Below, one piece after another: positions 14,029 to 16,772 of a stretch of 16,772 nucleotides of DNA. Each line of letters starts with the position of its first letter. Position 1 is the stretch's first letter. Under the pieces are notes generated by a model. That model was given only the letters and a program-made list of their open reading frames with translations. It did no database searches and was not told where the DNA came from. The position numbers and the translations under genes are program-made. The stretch comes from Cryomorphaceae bacterium (GTDB lineage: Bacteria > Bacteroidota > Bacteroidia > Flavobacteriales_G > Salibacteraceae), in the NCBI GenBank assembly GCA_003564735.1, contig PXEK01000169.1, positions 1 through 16,772 of the forward strand. The letters are read 5' to 3'.

Positions 14029-15141
14029 TTAGGTAACGTCAAACGAAGAAATAAACCAAGGGTTATTTTCAAGTTGCGTTTCCTGCTCCTTAGACAGGTT
14101 CAGGCTATTCACTACTACCGCATTGGGTGACGGTTTATAGAGTGTTTTGATCCACCCCAATTCACGAGATTGCAGCAGCATTTTATAGTAGGGTGATTCG
14201 GTATCAAACCACATGAGGGCAAGTTTGAGACGGAATTTCCACAGAAGAGACTCAAACAAATCGATTAAAACGCGTTCTTTACCCGGGGCATAATACAGAT
14301 GGTCGAAACTGAGAAACCGAAGGTTTTTTACGTCTAAGATTTTTTTGGCCATCCCGGTAGACTCAAGTACATGAACTACGTTATTAAATACTTTACTTCC
14401 TGTATTTTCAATGTGAAACATACAATCATTTACCTGGCATGCGGCTATAATTTCACCGGAATCGCTTTTCACGGTAAAAAAATTATCATGATGGAATAAG
14501 TAATGAAATTGCAGCGCATTGTGATTGGAGTAATGCTTTTTCAATAATTGCTCAATACCCTGTTTTTCCTTTTCTAAAACCCTGCTGAACTCAACTTTTT
14601 TTCGCGGCTTTAACCTTGTAAACGGTAAGGTTTGAAAAAGCCGAATGATTTTAAACTCGAAGCCCAAGGCATGATGCAGACTTCTCATGTTGTCGGGTTC
14701 GATATAAGCAAAATGCAAAGCGGGATGATTATGTAATTCGCCATATCCCACACCTTGTGCCGTAGGGTGATTGGCCATAATTTTACTCACCATTTTTTTA
14801 ACAATGCTATTTCCTTTTGTTTCTCTATTTTGATTTTCCGAAGTTTTATAGTCACTTCGAAAGGCGAAATAACGCACATAGTAGGCATTGCACTTACCAA
14901 AGGTCATTAGAGTTTCATACCCTCCGAAAGTAAGATTTGCTATGATGCGGTTTTTGCGCGAAATCCAAAGGTGGTATGGGTGATGCAGATGGGCAAGCCT
15001 GTCATCTACTCTACCGTGGGTATATTTCAGTCCATTAGTCCCCAGCACGGTATCTTTTATGAGTGTGGGGAGACCTTCGGGTACGCACTCCGTAGTGATT
15101 TTTATTTGTATTGAAGCTCTATCAAAAAGCGTTTTTTCCAT
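14029..15141 (-). CDS. GNAT-like acyltransferase family protein
   Basis: This 370-residue cytosolic protein has a GNAT-type acetyl-CoA-binding signature in its first half: FAYIEPDNMRSLHHALGFE (144-162) matches the usual Asn...Ser...Leu...LGF end of the GNAT core. The preceding TKGNSIVKKMVSKIMANHP (108-126) would be the pantetheine-binding helix region. The second half (about 180-370) contains SGEIIAACQVND and a FLSFDHLYYAPG run, which could be a second degenerate GNAT fold. The substrate is unknown. It follows purS after 67 nt in the same direction with no T-run terminator between, so it may be the last gene of the pssA-purS unit. It converges on the TPR gene with only 13 nt between stops. 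Confidence 0.65.
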   Translation of the reverse strand: MEKTLFDRASIQIKITTECVPEGLPTLIKDTVLGTNGLKYTHGRVDDRLAHLHHPYHLWISRKNRIIANLTFGGYETLMTFGKCNAYYVRYFAFRSDYKTSENQNRETKGNSIVKKMVSKIMANHPTAQGVGYGELHNHPALHFAYIEPDNMRSLHHALGFEFKIIRLFQTLPFTRLKPRKKVEFSRVLEKEKQGIEQLLKKHYSNHNALQFHYLFHHDNFFTVKSDSGEIIAACQVNDCMFHIENTGSKVFNNVVHVLESTGMAKKILDVKNLRFLSFDHLYYAPGKERVLIDLFESLLWKFRLKLALMWFDTESPYYKMLLQSRELGWIKTLYKPSPNAVVVNSLNLSKEQETQLENNPWFISSFDVT

Positions 15142-15192
15142 CTAATTCCCTCTGTTGTGGTTCAGCCCTTTCGCAATGGATTGACCGGTGTC

Positions 15193-15207
15193 GGTTCTGA
15201 CCAAAAT
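15193..15207 (-). repeat. TTTTGGTCAGA repeat, copy 4 (after purS)
   Basis: On the minus strand ATTTTGGTCAGAACC starts 1 nt past the purS stop codon. TTGGT can pair with ACCGA around CAGA, with one wobble. The 15-mer is identical to the copy within dxs at 8788-8802. Confidence 0.55.
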
Positions 15208-15208
15208 A

Positions 15209-15469
15209 TTATGCCTTTTGAAGTTCTACAACCTCAAATTCAAAGTAATCCATGATTTTGTTGGCAAGAAGTTCTTCACATGCCTTTTGCGTAGCTTCTT
15301 CGGCTTTTTGTTTTGAATCGGCAGTGATGTTCATGGTAATTCTTTTACCCAAGCGCACGCTGTCAACATTTTGAATGCCCAAGTTTTTTAGTCCTTCCAT
15401 TACAGCTTTTCCTTGGGGGTCGAGTAATACTTCATGCGGTAAAATATTGATTAAGGCCTTGTATTCCAT
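15209..15469 (-). CDS. purS: Phosphoribosylformylglycinamidine synthase subunit PurS
   Basis: This is the 86-residue small subunit of the three-part FGAM synthase (PurS with PurQ and small PurL). It bridges the glutaminase and synthetase in step four of purine synthesis. The full length matches PurS (about 80-86), with the typical VLLDPQGKAVMEGLKNLG and VDSVRLGKRI segments and a C-terminal helix-strand ending FEFEVVEL. Its ATG overlaps the pssA stop by one base (TAATG), which implies translational coupling. purL and purQ are not in the window. A copy of the TTTTGGTCAGA repeat follows the stop directly. Confidence 0.93.
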   Translation of the reverse strand: MEYKALINILPHEVLLDPQGKAVMEGLKNLGIQNVDSVRLGKRITMNITADSKQKAEEATQKACEELLANKIMDYFEFEVVELQKA

Positions 15470-16332
15470 TACTTACGGGGTTTAATTATGAATAGTATAA
15501 ATGAATAAACAATGTACAAAAGTATAATTATAGGGATAACTGAATAATCTAAGAATGGCAAACGCAATGCGCGTAAAAAAGGTACATAGGGTAAAAAGAC
15601 CAAGGCGATGCAAACGATTACGAGTGCCAAAAAGATATAGCGATGTTTATTATCGCTAAAACTGAAGTTTTTAAATTTAAAATTGAGCAGAGGAAAGGGA
15701 GCTACCAACAAACCTGCCGAAATAAGAGAAACCGAGATATGGAATGCGGGAGACCATAACAACTGTAAAAGTGAAAACTCATACGGGGTTAAAAAGTTCA
15801 TTCTTACGATGTAACTGAGTATTTCGGGATCAGTGGTCGGGCTGTAATAGTTCACATTGAGTTGCCACTGCATAATGAGAGGAAAAGAGGCTATGAATAC
15901 AGCGTTTGCGGGGGTGGGCACACCTATAAAAACATCAGATTGTTTGGTATCAATATTAAATATGGCAAGACGCAGCACAGAAAATAATGCCACTAGCAAT
16001 CCTACACCGGCCAATAGTTGATTTGATATGTCGCGTTCAAAAAATGGAATAAAGTAATCGCCAAGTGAAATGGAAATCCATTGAAACATCATTATGCCGG
16101 GTAAAACCCCAAAGGTAACGGCATCAGCCAGCGAGTCAAGTTGTTTTCCCAGTTCCCCGTTTACGCCGAGGGCTCGAGCCACGAAACCATCAAAAAAGTC
16201 GAGAATACCGGCTATAGCGATGAATATAGAGGCGGTGAGCATAGACTCCTCAAAACAGGCAATGATTCCCAAACAACCGCACAAGAGGTTTCCCAGTGTA
16301 AATGAGTTAGGGATGGCTGCTTTCCAATTCAT
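15469..16332 (-). CDS. pssA: CDP-diacylglycerol-serine O-phosphatidyltransferase
   Basis: This 287-residue membrane enzyme makes phosphatidylserine from CDP-diacylglycerol and serine, the precursor of phosphatidylethanolamine. The CDP-alcohol phosphotransferase motif is complete: D48-G49-xx-A52-R53-x8-G62-xxx-D66-xxx-D70, preceded by D45. The N-terminus IPNSFTLGNLLCGCLGIIACF is typical for the family, and several further helices follow. The N-terminal start is supported by that homology. An exact TACCTTTG element on the minus strand ends only 4 nt before the ATG, which suggests a leaderless message. It is the first gene of a unit with purS overlapping by one base. Confidence 0.93.
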   Translation of the reverse strand: MNWKAAIPNSFTLGNLLCGCLGIIACFEESMLTASIFIAIAGILDFFDGFVARALGVNGELGKQLDSLADAVTFGVLPGIMMFQWISISLGDYFIPFFERDISNQLLAGVGLLVALFSVLRLAIFNIDTKQSDVFIGVPTPANAVFIASFPLIMQWQLNVNYYSPTTDPEILSYIVRMNFLTPYEFSLLQLLWSPAFHISVSLISAGLLVAPFPLLNFKFKNFSFSDNKHRYIFLALVIVCIALVFLPYVPFLRALRLPFLDYSVIPIIILLYIVYSFILFIIKPRK

Positions 16333-16336
16333 ATTG

Positions 16337-16344
16337 CAAAGGTA
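16337..16344 (-). promoter_or_regulatory. Bacteroidota -7 promoter element (TACCTTTG) for pssA
   Basis: TACCTTTG on the minus strand is an exact match ending 4 nt before the ATG at 16332. No TTG is seen at the standard -33 distance. Confidence 0.55.
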
Positions 16345-16380
16345 ACTTATACCGGATAAGCACGGGTTGGAAGGTAGTAG

Positions 16381-16412
16381 AAATAAAAATGCCCGATTTT
16401 CCCGGGCATTTT
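16381..16412 (-). terminator. Intrinsic terminator of the T9SS cargo gene
   Basis: AAAATGCCCG (16386-16395) pairs perfectly with CGGGCATTTT (16403-16412), loop 7 nt. On the minus strand the stem runs into TTTTTATTT, the correct order for ending the gene at 16435. Confidence 0.87.
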
Positions 16413-16434
16413 AAGCTCATATTTTATGAGAAAA

Positions 16435-16772
16435 TTATTGTACCGATACCCTCTCAATGGATATCACTTCGTCATTTGAAACTACTTTAACCAAATAAAT
16501 ACCTGACGCCACGTTATTCAAATTCACTTGGTGAGTAAGTTTACCGTTGACGATCCCAACTTGCTCTAATTGAATCAACCTTCCTTGCATGTCGAGGATT
16601 TCAAGTCGCACATTCTCGAGTTGATCGGCAGCGAGTTCTACGTTGAACAACCCGTTACTTGGGTTGGGATACACTGTTATTCCGTAAGGATTTTCCATAT
16701 TACCGGTAGAAACGGGATCCACACCAACGCGATTAAATATGCTCCTTTGGCCGCAAAGGTTGAACGCAGTGA
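16435..16772 (-). CDS. C-terminal end of a T9SS-secreted protein (type A sorting domain; 5' end off window)
   Basis: The reading frame runs without a stop to the right window edge, so only the last 112 codons of a longer secreted protein are seen. The in-frame GTG at 16722 is not a start. The final 85 or so residues form a type IX secretion C-terminal sorting domain: ITVYPNPSNGLFNVEL, then LEILDMQGRLI, then NNVASGIYLVKVVSND and a short Val-rich end VSVQ. This domain directs passage across the outer membrane and is normally removed by the sortase PorU. The nature of the cargo is not visible. The short N-terminal piece includes NLCGQRS. A strong terminator follows. Confidence 0.9.
   Translation of the reverse strand, partial: TAFNLCGQRSIFNRVGVDPVSTGNMENPYGITVYPNPSNGLFNVELAADQLENVRLEILDMQGRLIQLEQVGIVNGKLTHQVNLNNVASGIYLVKVVSNDEVISIERVSVQ

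Noticed and set aside
16416..16430. CTCAT/ATGAG inverted repeat beside the T9SS gene
   Set aside because: The arms are only 5 bp and AT-rich, and a strong terminator lies immediately next to it.
16722..16722. GTG at 16722 as the start of a short 95-aa protein
   Set aside because: The frame is open through the window edge, and a type IX sorting domain is always the tail of a larger secreted protein.
1..16772. Mobile element, prophage, CRISPR array, tRNA or rRNA
   Set aside because: No transposase, integrase, regularly spaced repeats, or RNA gene landmarks were seen; the genes are core functions with ordinary spacing.

Overview
The window is a stretch of chromosome from a member of the Bacteroidota, most likely a Flavobacteriales-type bacterium. 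Three signs support this. Many genes are preceded by the Bacteroidota -7 promoter element TAnnTTTG rather than a Shine-Dalgarno site. The last gene ends in a type IX secretion C-terminal sorting domain. Signal peptides end in FAQ or AFA. The content is almost entirely core housekeeping genes with no transposase, phage, tRNA, rRNA or CRISPR array seen. It is a dense, short-spaced region; no gene-free stretch exceeds about 240 bases.

Layout. On the left, a partial beta-CASP/MBL-type hydrolase (minus) diverges from a MscS mechanosensitive channel (plus). A bidirectional hairpin terminator separates mscS from a convergent two-gene unit, cmk then a DUF3817 membrane protein (minus). The site-2 protease rseP (plus) starts divergently from cmk and is followed by an unrecognised pair: a six-helix membrane protein and a secreted Lys-rich protein 5 nt apart. 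Next come an M23 endopeptidase-type protein (plus), dxs (minus) and a small Cys/Lys-rich secreted protein (minus) with a strong terminator. A DMT/EamA exporter, a Bcp-type peroxiredoxin and recA follow (all plus). After recA there is a well-formed promoter followed by a series of hairpins and a T6 run, then a TPR lipoprotein (plus). The right end is a minus-strand unit pssA-purS-GNAT-like gene and the tail of a T9SS cargo gene.

How the genes relate. Several products act on the envelope: MscS (osmotic relief), RseP (intramembrane proteolysis), the M23 protein (peptidoglycan), PssA (phospholipid synthesis), the TPR lipoprotein and the T9SS cargo. The others are metabolism (Cmk, Dxs, PurS), redox defence (peroxiredoxin) and DNA repair (RecA).

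Most interesting signals. (1) A TTG-N19-TAnnTTTG promoter after recA leads straight into a 12-bp perfect hairpin, two further helices and a hairpin plus T6, a candidate small RNA or structured leader of about 130 nt. (2) An 11-mer, TTTTGGTCAGA, occurs four times; three copies lie just after stop codons on the coding strand and can fold into small hairpins. (3) There is a secreted 111-aa protein with ten cysteines in repeated CxxxC spacing. (4) The M23 protein has HxC in place of the family HxH zinc motif. No complete novel defence or mobile system was found.
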